Made by a program: the position numbers and the translations under genes. Under the pieces are notes generated by a model that worked only from the letters and a program-made list of their open reading frames with translations, was not told the DNA's origin and searched no databases. Source: Paenibacillus dendritiformis (GTDB lineage: Bacteria; Bacillota; Bacilli; Paenibacillales; Paenibacillaceae). From it: a stretch of 64,000 bases of DNA. The stretch lies in NCBI RefSeq assembly GCF_945605565.1, contig NZ_OX216966.1, positions 4,022,001 through 4,086,000 on the forward strand, written 5' to 3'. Positions 11,785-20,797 of this stretch are shown here, in pieces (within the stretch, counting starts at the first letter, position 1; the number at the start of each line of letters is the position of its first letter).

Positions 11785-11882
11785 TGTCATCACCTTCTTG
11801 TCATTTTCATTTAACAAGAAGGTGATGACATTTCCGTTTTTGACAAGAACTTGATTCCTTTGCCGTAAAGGACAAGAACATG
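11785..11882. repeat. Palindrome plus GACAAGAAC repeats (dispersed family, copy 1)
   Basis: An exact 16-bp inverted repeat (TGTCATCACCTTCTTG at 11785-11800 with its complement at 11815-11830) is followed by two GACAAGAAC copies at 11842 and 11870. The second reads GGACAAGAACATG. Spacers resemble those at 37.0 kb (GCCGTAAAG here, ACCGTAAT there), and the copies share a downstream CCGATTAG. Confidence 0.7.
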
Positions 11883-12299
11883 ATGCCAATGCCGATTAGC
11901 CCGATGATATTTTGATCGGTCTTCCAGCGTCATGACCCACTTAGAGAATTCCGATGGTGACATGCTCTTTAGGCTACCATGCATTCTGCGGTTGTTGTAG
12001 AAATCCATATAACGATCAAGTGCTTCATAGGCCTCATCAAGTGTCATAAATTCCCTCAGGCTGAACAGATCACATTCGAGTAAGCTATGAAATGGCTCAA
12101 TGTACGCGTTCATATTCGGGCTGCGCGGCGGGATGCGTTCATGGACGATCTCCAGGCTCTCGCACGTATCACCAAACAGCTTGCTGACAAACTGAGGCCC
12201 GTTGTCGGTGCGGATGGTAGGTAAGTCATCGCCGGGATTCAGACGTTCTTGCGGCGCACGGCATAGTGGTTCACATGAATCCCTTTCTTCTCGCTCATA
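11811..12299 (-). pseudogene. IS3-family transposase OrfB fragment
   Basis: The minus strand carries the second half of the DDE catalytic core: IRTDNGPQFVSKLFGDTCES, then RSPNMNAYIEPFHSLL (catalytic Glu) and DFYNNRRMHGSL. Homology starts without an N-terminus at about 12299. The C-terminus runs into the GACAAGAAC repeat region, which supplies an out-of-family tail. Confidence 0.8.
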
Positions 12300-12385
12300 T
12301 CCTCACCTCAATGAGATCAGGGTTACATCTGAAATTCAGTATTGTTATTTTGTCGATCACTTCATTTTTTTCGTTTTGTAGCGAT

Positions 12386-12430
12386 TTTACAACTTCTTTA
12401 CAACTCGACCTTACTTCTTATATATCCAAT
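12386..12430 (+). promoter_or_regulatory. Tandem 11-bp boxes and promoter-like block, shared with 17453-17495
   Basis: TTTACAACTTC is immediately followed by TTTACAACTCG, then by CCTTACTTCTTATATAT. An almost parallel block at 17453 reads TTTACAAATTC, ATTACAACTCC, ATCTTACTTATCATATAG. Direct repeats with an 11-bp period just before a promoter are typical of OmpR-type regulators, one of which is encoded at 14429. Confidence 0.5.
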
Positions 12431-12625
12431 TAGTATATTAACGATGGGTCGATTGCTTGCCGATCATGATCAGTCTTATTAATAGGGACATAGAGTGACA
12501 TTTTGTTTACATGTTGATCAAACTTTTGCGACATCTGCCAGCTATAGCGGAATAAGCAGAATAACCGCCATTTGCAAGGAATTGTAGAACACCTATAAAA
12601 TAACCATTTTGAGGAGGAATGCTAA

Positions 12626-13978
12626 TTGTCAGTCAGTATCAGGCTGCCGGACGAGTCCGGCAGTGAAAATAAAACAGAATCAACCGCCAAGCATGTAGCG
12701 GATTCCAAAAACAACGGACTGAAAAACAATGCGGTTTTAGGCGAATCAAACCAGATGTTCGTAGATGTACCGGCTCCGCTTCAGGACGGGGAGCAAGTTG
12801 GCGTCGCCAACCGGGATTCTGCCGAAATAAGGAACGCACGAGCTAATTCGCGGGGGGCGGGGCGCCTCGTGGGACTTGATGCAACGCGGGGGTTAGCGGT
12901 CATAGGGATGTATTTGCAGCACTTCGGATCGAACGAAACAATTTCTGCGATCGTTTCCGGGAACACAACGCTGCTGTTCGTGCTCTGTGGCGGCATCTCC
13001 TACTCTATCATGGCACGACGCATGATGGATCAAGGAGCAGAGTCGACTACATTCCGGGCGAGAATGCTTGCCCGTGCAGTGTTCGTCGATCTTATCGGGT
13101 ATCTCCTCATCCTGCTAAATACTCCGTACGGGGTGATCCTGCCCGCCTATGCGGCAATGTTCGTACTGGCGTTGGTGCTGGTTCATCGTTCGATCCGGGT
13201 ACTCGTTACGACAGCAGTCGCTTTGACCGTGGTGGCCCCGCCGCTGATGATTCTTGGGATGAGTGTCCTAGGGGGAGGGGACGTCCTAAGTGATATTGCG
13301 GGCGGTCCGATGTCCGCGCTCGCGATCGCACCCGCTTTCGTCGCCGGTATGGCGATCGGGCGCCTTGACCTCACCAAGGTGCGTACCGCACTCTCACTCG
13401 CGGGCGGTGGCGGTCTCACGCTCGCCGTGGGTAAGATGCTGAGCGCTTTCGTTATTCCCGGGCTGAGCCGTTCCTTCGATGCGTGGCTCATTGGCCTTCA
13501 AGGCACGGTAAGTGCCGTGCCGACCATGCCGGAGCCGAATGCAATCTGGCCGCTCAACACGGAACCGCCGCTGTGGAACATGCTTCTCTGGACATCTCCG
13601 CACAGTGCGTCGACGTTCCAGACGCTGATTGGGCTGGGGGGCTCATTCCTCGTGCTTGGACTCGTATGTCTCGTACCGAAGAAGAACTCTGTAGTGTTAC
13701 TGCCTTTCGCGGCAGTCGGACGCGTGGCCTTGACGATGTATGCGGTTCAATTCGTCGTGATTTGGTCTCTCGAACTGGCGGGGATAGAATATGGTCTTGG
13801 AGGGATTCCATACGGTGATTTTCTCGTTGCGGCCGCAACGCTGGTGACAGGGTGGTTGATCGCGCGGCTCCCTTTCGGTCCTATCGAGTCATTGATGAGA
13901 CACTTCGACCGCGCGTTCAGCGCCTCCCGAACATCACCGTACTCGAGTAAGCGTTCCTCCTCGACGACGGCTTTCTGA
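12626..13978 (+). CDS. Multi-pass membrane protein, DUF418/DUF1624-like
   Basis: The TTG start at 12626 follows GAGGAGG by 8 nt, giving 450 residues. A polar N-terminal stretch of about 85 residues precedes RLVGLDATRGLAVIGMYLQH, the entry motif of the DUF418/heparan-acetyltransferase-like family, then about ten hydrophobic segments. The tail is Ser/Arg-rich. The G+C content and codon use are higher than in the genes around it and recall actinobacterial homologues, so acquisition by transfer is likely. The function is unknown. The promoter block shared with the LCP gene suggests control by the nearby two-component system. Confidence 0.7.
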   Translation: MSVSIRLPDESGSENKTESTAKHVADSKNNGLKNNAVLGESNQMFVDVPAPLQDGEQVGVANRDSAEIRNARANSRGAGRLVGLDATRGLAVIGMYLQHFGSNETISAIVSGNTTLLFVLCGGISYSIMARRMMDQGAESTTFRARMLARAVFVDLIGYLLILLNTPYGVILPAYAAMFVLALVLVHRSIRVLVTTAVALTVVAPPLMILGMSVLGGGDVLSDIAGGPMSALAIAPAFVAGMAIGRLDLTKVRTALSLAGGGGLTLAVGKMLSAFVIPGLSRSFDAWLIGLQGTVSAVPTMPEPNAIWPLNTEPPLWNMLLWTSPHSASTFQTLIGLGGSFLVLGLVCLVPKKNSVVLLPFAAVGRVALTMYAVQFVVIWSLELAGIEYGLGGIPYGDFLVAAATLVTGWLIARLPFGPIESLMRHFDRAFSASRTSPYSSKRSSSTTAF

Positions 13979-14118
13979 CCTTCTTGCTTTCGTCTTACGG
14001 GGAGGAGTTCCGAGATATAGCTTGGTACCTGACGGATGAGTATTTCGGGATCAGCACTATAATCGCCAACATCTTAACGAAAACGTACGCTAAGCAAGTT
14101 TTTTAGCAGCGAACTATG

Positions 14119-14159
14119 ACCCGAGAGATGGACACTTAAAAAAGAGCCCTCTCTCGGGT
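14119..14159 (+). terminator. Hairpin terminator
   Basis: The stem ACCCGAGAGA pairs with TCTCTCGGGT and is followed by TCTTT. It could end transcription from the DUF418-like gene. Confidence 0.5.
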
Positions 14160-14172
14160 TCTTTGCGTTTAC

Positions 14173-14250
14173 AAAAGCATAGACGAACTTCGTGCCCGCA
14201 TTAATGAATACATTCACTTTTACAACACCGAGCGATATCAGTGGACATGA
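14173..14250 (+). pseudogene. IS3-family transposase C-terminal fragment
   Basis: The plus frame reads SIDELRARINEYIHFYNTER, a hallmark C-terminal segment of IS3-family OrfB, and stops after 25 codons. Nothing else of the element remains nearby. Confidence 0.6.
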
Positions 14251-14373
14251 AGTTCAACGTTGAAGTTGATCGGCTTACTATTTTCTACCTATCAGGTGTT
14301 GACTTTTCAGTGGTAGTAGCAGCGTTAATAGGGTTGTGCTTTAGATAAGTCATGGAACCACCTATAAAACGTT

Positions 14374-14401
14374 CTGTACTTATCGTGTATAATTAGTACA
14401 G
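14374..14401 (+). promoter_or_regulatory. Promoter with palindromic operator before the response regulator gene
   Basis: A TATAAT box at 14388-14393 sits inside the inverted repeat CTGTACT/AGTACAG, 28 nt before the regulator start at 14429. A repressor or autoregulator could bind there. Confidence 0.5.
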
Positions 14402-14428
14402 ATTTTCAAGTAAGGAGAGCTCTAAAAG

Positions 14429-15085
14429 ATGAAAAGGAGAATTTTAATCGTCGAAGATGATGTTAACATAGCCAATATCATTAAAATGAATCTAAACCTC
14501 GTCAACTATGCAACGACCGAGGTACATGACGGATTAGCGGCGTTGGAAGCAGTAAAGCGAGAGAAGTTTGATCTTATCCTGCTGGACATCATGATTCCGA
14601 AGCTGGACGGCTTTGCTTTAATGGAAAAAATTCAGCCTTGCCGCATACCGGTTATCTTCCTCACCGCGAAAAGCTCTGTGTACGATAAAGTGAACGGACT
14701 CAAGCTGGGGGCAGACGACTACATGGTCAAGCCCTTTGAAGCGATCGAGCTTTTAGCGCGGATCGAAACGGTGTTACGTAGATCCGGCAAAGAAGAGACC
14801 ATGATGGAGTATCGAAACGTGCAAGTCACCCTGGACAAACGAGAGGTAACCCTCGATGGCGAGCCTGTTGAATTGACACCAAAAGAATACGATTTGCTTG
14901 TCGTACTGCTAAAAAACAAGAATATCGCACTTTCCCGAGAGCAGTTACTCAATAGAGTATGGGGCGACGTCTATTACGGTGAGACAAGAACGGTTGATAT
15001 GCATATCAAATCGCTGCGTAAAAAGCTTCAGCTAAAGGACCATATTAAGACCATTTACAAAATCGGTTACCGGCTGGAGGATTAA
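14429..15085 (+). CDS. OmpR-family response regulator
   Basis: The 218-residue protein has a receiver domain (acidic EDD at 9-11, phospho-acceptor Asp53 in LLLDIMIP, Lys in YMVKPF) and a winged-helix domain (VELTPKEYDLL, RTVDMHIKSLRKKL, IYKIGYRLE). Phosphorylation by the kinase encoded 3 nt downstream should switch DNA binding at direct repeats. The ATG follows AAGGAGAG. The gene context is cell-envelope functions (LCP, OafA, VanZ), so the cue may be envelope stress. Tandem boxes at 12386 and 17453 are candidate targets. Confidence 0.9.
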   Translation: MKRRILIVEDDVNIANIIKMNLNLVNYATTEVHDGLAALEAVKREKFDLILLDIMIPKLDGFALMEKIQPCRIPVIFLTAKSSVYDKVNGLKLGADDYMVKPFEAIELLARIETVLRRSGKEETMMEYRNVQVTLDKREVTLDGEPVELTPKEYDLLVVLLKNKNIALSREQLLNRVWGDVYYGETRTVDMHIKSLRKKLQLKDHIKTIYKIGYRLED

Positions 15086-15088
15086 TCG

Positions 15089-16522
15089 ATGAAGCTTTGG
15101 CAAAAAATTTATTTGTTTACGATTCTGACCTTCGTTCTTGTCTTTAATGCGGCTTCCATCATGGTCATTGAGCAAAATCATAGCAAAATGCTGAACCAGG
15201 AAATCACTAGTACATTGAGTCAGAACATGAACATTCATTCTAGCGTTGATGCGATCGTTCCGGTCTTCGGCATCTTTGATTCCATTGATTACGAGAAAGC
15301 CGTATTAACGAACATCGCCAAAGAATTTGTGGAGAAGAAAAGCGATGACCAACGCATTTATTTGCAAATATTGAACGATAGCAAAGAGGAGATTTTCAAC
15401 AATGCAGACTTCATGATGCCGATACATCGCGAGGAATTGGACAAGCTGGCTACGGATGAAATCAAATATATTTTGCGGGATATCAACAAGCGTACGATAT
15501 TGTTTACAACAAATGTTACGGATATTAATCATAAAAGCTACGTGTTCACCTATATGAAAGACATTACTTTCTTGTACCGGGAGCGTGCGGACCAGTACCG
15601 TTTTTTCGTTGGAGTAGATTTGATCACATGTTTAATCTATATGCTTGTTATGTTTTTCGTAAGTAAAGGGCTAACGAATCCAATCAATCGCCTCAACCGA
15701 ACGGCTCAAGTCATTGCGAAGGGCGGCTTTTCGGAACGTGTTCATCTGAAATCGAAGGATGAAATAGGTATCCTGGCACGTAATTTCAACGATATGGCTT
15801 CGGTTGTTGAAAAAAAAATCAATGAACTGGAGCGGCACAATCAAGAGAAACAAAGGTTCATCAACAATCTTACCCATGAACTAAAAACACCTCTGACGTC
15901 GATTATCGGATATGCGAACTTCCTAAGAATCACCAAATATAATGAAGAGCAGTTTCTAGACGGGTTGGATGTTATTTACTCCGAAGGGAAGCGTCTGGAG
16001 TCGCTTTCAATGAAGCTGATGGACTTGATTTTGCTTCAGGAGGACCATTATCAGATGGAAGAGTATGATCTGAGGACTATCATCACAGAGATCCAACCAA
16101 CTTTAGAGATGAAAGCCAAGGAGAAACAAGTTACGATTGTCATTGACTGCAAAGAGGGTAGGTTGCTGCTGGAAAAGGATTTGATAAAAATCATGATCTT
16201 CAATCTGGTAAACAATGCCCTCAAGGCATCTGCCGCAGGGCAAAGCATTACGCTCCGTACTCACTGGCGCGGAAGCCGTTACGTTCTTGAAGTAATCGAC
16301 CAAGGCATCGGTATTCCCAAGGAGCATCAAGACAAAATTTTCGAACCGTTCTACATGGTGGATAAAGCTAGAACGAGAGCCAACAATGGAGCTGGCTTAG
16401 GCCTTTCGATATGTCAGAGCGTGGCAAGCATACATCATGCCGTCATTGAAGTGAGTAGTGAAGAGAATCAGGGCACGACGATCGGGGTCATCTTCGATCA
16501 GAGAGAGCGAAAGGTGAGATGA
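15089..16522 (+). CDS. Sensor histidine kinase with HAMP domain
   Basis: The protein has 477 residues: membrane segment about 5-27, an extracellular region of about 145 residues, a second segment about 172-192, then HAMP. The HisKA box NLTHELKTPLTSIIGY places phospho-acceptor His263, followed by HATPase boxes NLVNNALKAS and VIDQGIGIPKEHQDKIFEPF and GAGLGLSIC. It partners the regulator immediately upstream. The extracytoplasmic sensor domain is not recognisable, so the stimulus is unknown. Confidence 0.9.
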   Translation: MKLWQKIYLFTILTFVLVFNAASIMVIEQNHSKMLNQEITSTLSQNMNIHSSVDAIVPVFGIFDSIDYEKAVLTNIAKEFVEKKSDDQRIYLQILNDSKEEIFNNADFMMPIHREELDKLATDEIKYILRDINKRTILFTTNVTDINHKSYVFTYMKDITFLYRERADQYRFFVGVDLITCLIYMLVMFFVSKGLTNPINRLNRTAQVIAKGGFSERVHLKSKDEIGILARNFNDMASVVEKKINELERHNQEKQRFINNLTHELKTPLTSIIGYANFLRITKYNEEQFLDGLDVIYSEGKRLESLSMKLMDLILLQEDHYQMEEYDLRTIITEIQPTLEMKAKEKQVTIVIDCKEGRLLLEKDLIKIMIFNLVNNALKASAAGQSITLRTHWRGSRYVLEVIDQGIGIPKEHQDKIFEPFYMVDKARTRANNGAGLGLSICQSVASIHHAVIEVSSEENQGTTIGVIFDQRERKVR

Positions 16523-16526
16523 TACA

Positions 16527-17288
16527 ATGAACAAGCTCAGCATCCTTATTGTATCCGCAGCCTTCATGATCTTGACAACGGGATGTGTGGGATTCTACGA
16601 CACAGTCGAAAAAGACATTGTTATGGTTAAAAAAGTAAGCAAAAATAAAATAAGCAATGAAGTAAAATACGAAGAGGTGCTATCTCAAGATACCGCAAAG
16701 ACACTAAGCTTGAATGCAGTCAACAAATATTTCGATACACAGCTATCGAGAGACGATGTCCAAATCGAGTTGATGGAGATAGATCAAAAAAATTTGAAAG
16801 GTCTAGTAGAACATGGCATCAACCAGCGGCTGTCTCAGCAGGAGAGGGAGGATTTCGAAACAGAGCTGGAGAAAACTCCTGGTGGCCTATTTTATTTGAC
16901 ATTAACTGTTTCTTCCAAACGCAATGAAGTATATAATATCGTCCTTAATGCAAGAAACGGCGATGTGCTTAATATCTATAAACTGAATCTTGACCGTAAT
17001 AAAAGTATAGATGGAAGTAGATTCATTGAACAAATAATAAAAACTGCAAATAAATTTATTCAAGAAAAGGAGAATTATAACTTGTCTGATCTGACTATGG
17101 ATTTTCGAACAATCCTCTCGGATACGGCAGAAGTGTATTATTGGAGTAAAAATAACCAATTAAAATATCATGTCATTGTTCATTTAGAAGAAATGCAGGT
17201 GATTGGATTTAACAAGGATATCCTGGCGATGCTCAAATATTATACAGGGTTGACAAACTACCAATACTGGCAAGATTACAGAAACTAG
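16527..17288 (+). CDS. Predicted lipoprotein linked to the two-component system
   Basis: The 253-residue protein starts with a short basic tip and a hydrophobic stretch ending in the lipobox LTTGC (Cys about residue 19), so it should be lipidated on the outer membrane face. No family is recognised in the mature part. It begins 5 nt after the kinase stop and ends at a strong terminator, so it belongs to the same operon. It may be an accessory sensor for the kinase (inference from position only). Confidence 0.7.
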   Translation: MNKLSILIVSAAFMILTTGCVGFYDTVEKDIVMVKKVSKNKISNEVKYEEVLSQDTAKTLSLNAVNKYFDTQLSRDDVQIELMEIDQKNLKGLVEHGINQRLSQQEREDFETELEKTPGGLFYLTLTVSSKRNEVYNIVLNARNGDVLNIYKLNLDRNKSIDGSRFIEQIIKTANKFIQEKENYNLSDLTMDFRTILSDTAEVYYWSKNNQLKYHVIVHLEEMQVIGFNKDILAMLKYYTGLTNYQYWQDYRN

Positions 17289-17321
17289 ACTAGTTGCTCA
17301 AAAGCAACTGGTCTTTTTTTT
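17288..17321 (+). terminator. Rho-independent terminator of the two-component operon
   Basis: GACTAGTTGCT pairs with AGCAACTGGTC around a CAAA-type loop and is followed by eight T residues. It overlaps the last base of the lipoprotein gene. Confidence 0.85.
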
Positions 17322-17452
17322 ACGCTGTCCTGACAGTGTTACCATTAAAAGATTCCCTCAATCTTCATTCGCACTCTCATGGCAAGTTGCCCATAGATAC
17401 AAACGTCACTTTCCTTCAAGCTAGCCTACTGGTACTCGAGAAAATTCGACAA

Positions 17453-17495
17453 TTTACAAATTCATTACAACTCCATCTTACTTATCATATAGTTA
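17453..17495 (+). promoter_or_regulatory. Tandem 11-bp boxes before the LCP gene
   Basis: TTTACAAATTC and ATTACAACTCC lie head to tail, then ATCTTACTTATCATATAG. The block aligns over about 40 nt with 12386-12430. It lies about 150 nt before the LCP gene, consistent with one regulator controlling both genes. Confidence 0.5.
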
Positions 17496-17624
17496 CATTT
17501 TATGCTTATGTTAAGCCATTAACAATGTTTAGCGTTGGGAGGGGGCGTCAGAGGGGCTCGTCAATGGAATTTTGCTCCTAAAACGTTTAACACCCTCTAA
17601 AGGAAAATGATTAGGAGGAGCAAC

Positions 17625-18659
17625 ATGATTGGGATTGGAAAAGGAAATCAAAATAATCGAGCTAAAAAAAAGAAGGTATGGATGTACGCTTCGATCAGCA
17701 TTGGCGTTTTATTACTGTGCATCGCCTGCCTTTTTACCTATCAGGCCATTGGGGCCTTCAATGCACTCGATAGTTTGGATAAACCGAAGGACACGGTACC
17801 GATTGGCCAGTATAAGGAAGATGAGTCAATGAAACCCGTCAAATGGGAAGGCACTGAACGAGTCAACATCCTGCTGATGGGTGGTGACAATCGAGGGTTA
17901 AAGGAGAACGAGAAGGCTCGCTCCGACTCTATGTTACTTGCAACTTTTGATCCTGTCACGAAAAAAGCGCATCTGCTGTCCATTCTGCGTGATACCTACG
18001 TCAGGATTGAAGGCCATGGCGAAGGACGAATCAACACGGCCCTTGCACTAGGCGGACCGAACCTTGCGATGAAAACGATTGGTGATTTGTTAGGCCTTGA
18101 CATTCAATACTACGTCTATACTGATTTCGAAGGATTTAAATCACTTATTGATGCGATCGACGGCATCGATTTCTATGTTGAGAAAGACATGACCTATACC
18201 GATAAAGCCGATGGGAACCGGTACGATATTCACTTGAAAAAGGGACAGCAAAAGTTGGATGGCGATAAAGCGTTGCAATACGTGCGTTTTCGTCATGACG
18301 CAATGAGCGACTTCACCCGCACCGAACGGCAGCGCAACCTGCTTTCGGCCGTAGCCGATAAGTTGAAGTCCGGTTGGAATCTCGTAAGGATGAAGCAAAT
18401 ATTAGAAAGCGTGGCGCCTTACATCAAGACAAACTTGGACATCTCCGACATGTTGAAACTGGCTGCGCTCGGTGCGGAGAGCCACATGGCCGGATCCGCG
18501 CAAATTCCACCGATGGATCTGCTCGTCGGCAAGTCAGTGAGGGGCGCCTCTGTTCTGGGCGTGAAAAACAACGAGAAGCTTCGTGACTATGTGCAGGAAG
18601 TGCTGTTGAAAGACGACGAGGGCAGCGTAAACACCGGCGGCAGTAGTGATAGGAAATAA
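17625..18659 (+). CDS. LytR-CpsA-Psr (LCP) family wall-polymer ligase
   Basis: I start at the ATG at 17625 after AGGAGGAG (344 residues); the ATG at 17607 has no ribosome site. A basic N-terminus and one membrane anchor (about 18-42) precede the LCP domain: VNILLMGGDNR, ARSDSMLLATFDP, LLSILRDTYV, GRINTALALGG and YVRFRH followed by TRTERQRN. These carry the Arg and Asp residues that bind the polyprenyl pyrophosphate headgroup. LCP enzymes attach teichoic acids or capsule to peptidoglycan on the outer face. The Gly/Ser-rich tail is short. Confidence 0.9.
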   Translation: MIGIGKGNQNNRAKKKKVWMYASISIGVLLLCIACLFTYQAIGAFNALDSLDKPKDTVPIGQYKEDESMKPVKWEGTERVNILLMGGDNRGLKENEKARSDSMLLATFDPVTKKAHLLSILRDTYVRIEGHGEGRINTALALGGPNLAMKTIGDLLGLDIQYYVYTDFEGFKSLIDAIDGIDFYVEKDMTYTDKADGNRYDIHLKKGQQKLDGDKALQYVRFRHDAMSDFTRTERQRNLLSAVADKLKSGWNLVRMKQILESVAPYIKTNLDISDMLKLAALGAESHMAGSAQIPPMDLLVGKSVRGASVLGVKNNEKLRDYVQEVLLKDDEGSVNTGGSSDRK

Positions 18660-18755
18660 GCGATATGTGGATGAGATTTTGTCAATGTATCCGGGGAATG
18701 CCTCGTCCCACCAACCATATAAAAAACTACTTTAGTAAAAGGGAGGGGAAGTGAA

Positions 18756-20600
18756 ATGTCATTAACGATGGGTAGGTTGGATAAGCTTCATTCGAACAGG
18801 CATCTTGATGTTATGAAAGACAAACGACGCTATATGCCGGGACTGGATGGACTCCGGGCTTTAGCCGTTCTCGCTGTAATTGCTTATCATTTTAACTGGG
18901 GCGTGGCCTCGGGGGGATTATTGGGAGTAGGTGTCTTCTTTGTACTCTCAGGCTACCTCATAACGGATTTGCTGATGGAAGAGCGTAAGAGGAAGGGTCG
19001 AATCAACATGAAACAGTTCTGGTTGAGGCGCATGCGCAGACTGTTGCCGGCCATGCTACTTATGCTGTGCATTCTAACCGTCTATCTTACGATTGTTGAT
19101 CCAGGAAGGCTGTCTTCGATTCGCGGGGATATTTGGTCATCGTTAACATATACGAACAATTGGTATTTAATTTACCATAATGTATCCTACTTTGAAAGCT
19201 TTGGTCCCCCTTCACCTATCGGACATCTTTGGTCGCTCGCTGTGGAGGAACAATTTTACTTGATATGGCCGTTTCTTCTCATGATCGTGATTTCTACTTT
19301 TGCCCCAACGCGCGGCAAACTTTTTTTGCTAATTCTTGCGGGAGCAGCCGTTTCGTTTGCATTGATGGTATTTTTGTATGAGCCAGGCACAGACCCGAGC
19401 CGAGTTTATTACGGAACGGATACAAGGGCTTTTGGGCTGTTGATTGGAGCAGCACTTGCAATCATATATCCAAGCCACAAATTTTCTGAACCATTTTCGC
19501 GAAAGGGAAACGCTTGGGTTAACATTTTTGGCGTTGTCGGTCTCTGCATCGTGATGTATATGTTGACAAAGACCGGGAAATACGATGAATCATTATACCG
19601 CGGCGGTATGGTCGTCCTCTCCGCAGCATCTGCATTGGTCATTGCGGCTGCGGCGAGTCCGTTCAGCGCAGTAGGCAAACTGCTTGCCTGGAAACCCCTT
19701 CGCTGGATCGGAGTCCGATCTTATGGCATATATTTGTTGCATTATCCGATTATTGTCTTAACGGGACCTGCAGATCCAAACGTGAGTCCGAATCTTCTTC
19801 TCCAGCTAGCCCAACTAATGATAACTGTTGTATTAGCCGCGCTGTCCTATAGATTTGTAGAGGAGCCCATTCGGAACGGGAAGACAAACCCATTAAGGAA
19901 AGAGGTTAGATATATGAAAAAATCAAAACCGATCAAACATTTGTTTATGCTGTTTTCCGTCGTTATGATCATCTTCATTTGTGTAGCTTGTGCAAGGGCA
20001 GGAAGCGAAAATTCCATCGAAAATTCGAAACAAACTGAATCGGCACCATTGAATAATTCAAAATCGATGTCACTTAATGCCGACTCGCAAGTCACAAAGT
20101 CAACAACCAAGGATGAGAAGCCCTCTAAGTCATCCGTAGAAGTTACAGCAATTGGTGACTCCGTGTTGGTCGGAGTAGCGCCTTATCTGAAAGAACTAAT
20201 ACCCGACATTGACATAGATGGTAAGGTAAGTCGGCAAATGTCTGAAGCGAAGGATGTCGTGGCACAACTCGATTCGAAAGAGAAGTTAGGAAAGATTGTC
20301 ATTATTGAGCTTGGCACGAATGGGCCATTTTCTTCCGAAAAACTCGAAGAACTACTCAATACAATCGGTGAGAATAGGCAAATCTATCTCGTTAACTCCC
20401 GTGTGCCGCGAGACTGGCAGGATTCAGTAAACGAATCATTGGCCAAAGCGGCCGAGGAGCGTTCCAATGTCACATTGATCGACTGGCACTCGCTTAGCGC
20501 AGACAAATCTGAATGGTTTGCGGAGGACGGCGTTCACCCGCAACCGGAAGGAGCTAAAGCATACGCTTCGCTTATTGCTAAGTCAATTCAGTCCAAATAG
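18756..20600 (+). CDS. OafA/YrhL-type acyltransferase with SGNH domain
   Basis: The ATG follows GGGAGGGGAAG, giving 614 residues. The first about 380 residues form an acyltransferase-3 domain (YMPGLDGLRALAVLAVIAYH, GVGVFFVLSGYLIT, SLAVEEQFYLIWP) with about ten membrane helices. A further membrane segment and a Ser/Lys-rich linker lead to an extracytoplasmic SGNH hydrolase-like domain with IGDSVLVG, ELGTNGP and DGVHPQPEGAKAYA. Such proteins acetylate peptidoglycan or wall polysaccharides (OatA of Gram-positives confers lysozyme resistance). It sits directly after the LCP gene. Confidence 0.9.
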   Translation: MSLTMGRLDKLHSNRHLDVMKDKRRYMPGLDGLRALAVLAVIAYHFNWGVASGGLLGVGVFFVLSGYLITDLLMEERKRKGRINMKQFWLRRMRRLLPAMLLMLCILTVYLTIVDPGRLSSIRGDIWSSLTYTNNWYLIYHNVSYFESFGPPSPIGHLWSLAVEEQFYLIWPFLLMIVISTFAPTRGKLFLLILAGAAVSFALMVFLYEPGTDPSRVYYGTDTRAFGLLIGAALAIIYPSHKFSEPFSRKGNAWVNIFGVVGLCIVMYMLTKTGKYDESLYRGGMVVLSAASALVIAAAASPFSAVGKLLAWKPLRWIGVRSYGIYLLHYPIIVLTGPADPNVSPNLLLQLAQLMITVVLAALSYRFVEEPIRNGKTNPLRKEVRYMKKSKPIKHLFMLFSVVMIIFICVACARAGSENSIENSKQTESAPLNNSKSMSLNADSQVTKSTTKDEKPSKSSVEVTAIGDSVLVGVAPYLKELIPDIDIDGKVSRQMSEAKDVVAQLDSKEKLGKIVIIELGTNGPFSSEKLEELLNTIGENRQIYLVNSRVPRDWQDSVNESLAKAAEERSNVTLIDWHSLSADKSEWFAEDGVHPQPEGAKAYASLIAKSIQSK

Positions 20601-20666
20601 CATGAAATTGTTATACCACAATATTCCTGTCACCGCGGAGCCCGTCAACATTTTAACGAAAATATT

Positions 20667-20706
20667 ACGCTAAGCCTTCGGATATGGCCGGCTTGGCGTT
20701 TTTTCT
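20667..20706 (+). terminator. Terminator after the acyltransferase gene
   Basis: ACGCTAAGCC pairs with GGCTTGGCGT (one G-T pair) and is followed by TTTTTC. The 5' flank (AACATTTTAACGAAAAT) resembles 14067-14095. Confidence 0.75.
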
Positions 20707-20797
20707 TCCGTTAATTTGAGACTTGTTGTAGCATTTGGATGGTTTTTACACATCATGGACTAATAATGAGTAGAAGATAGAAATGAGAGGATTTTTT

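Noticed and set aside
13979..14106. Short frame LLSSYGEEFRDIAWYLTDEY and the related AACATYTTAACGAAAA stretch at 20648
   Set aside because: The two stretches resemble each other over only about 30 nt and no protein family could be named. One lies in a terminator flank, so I did not call a gene or repeat family.
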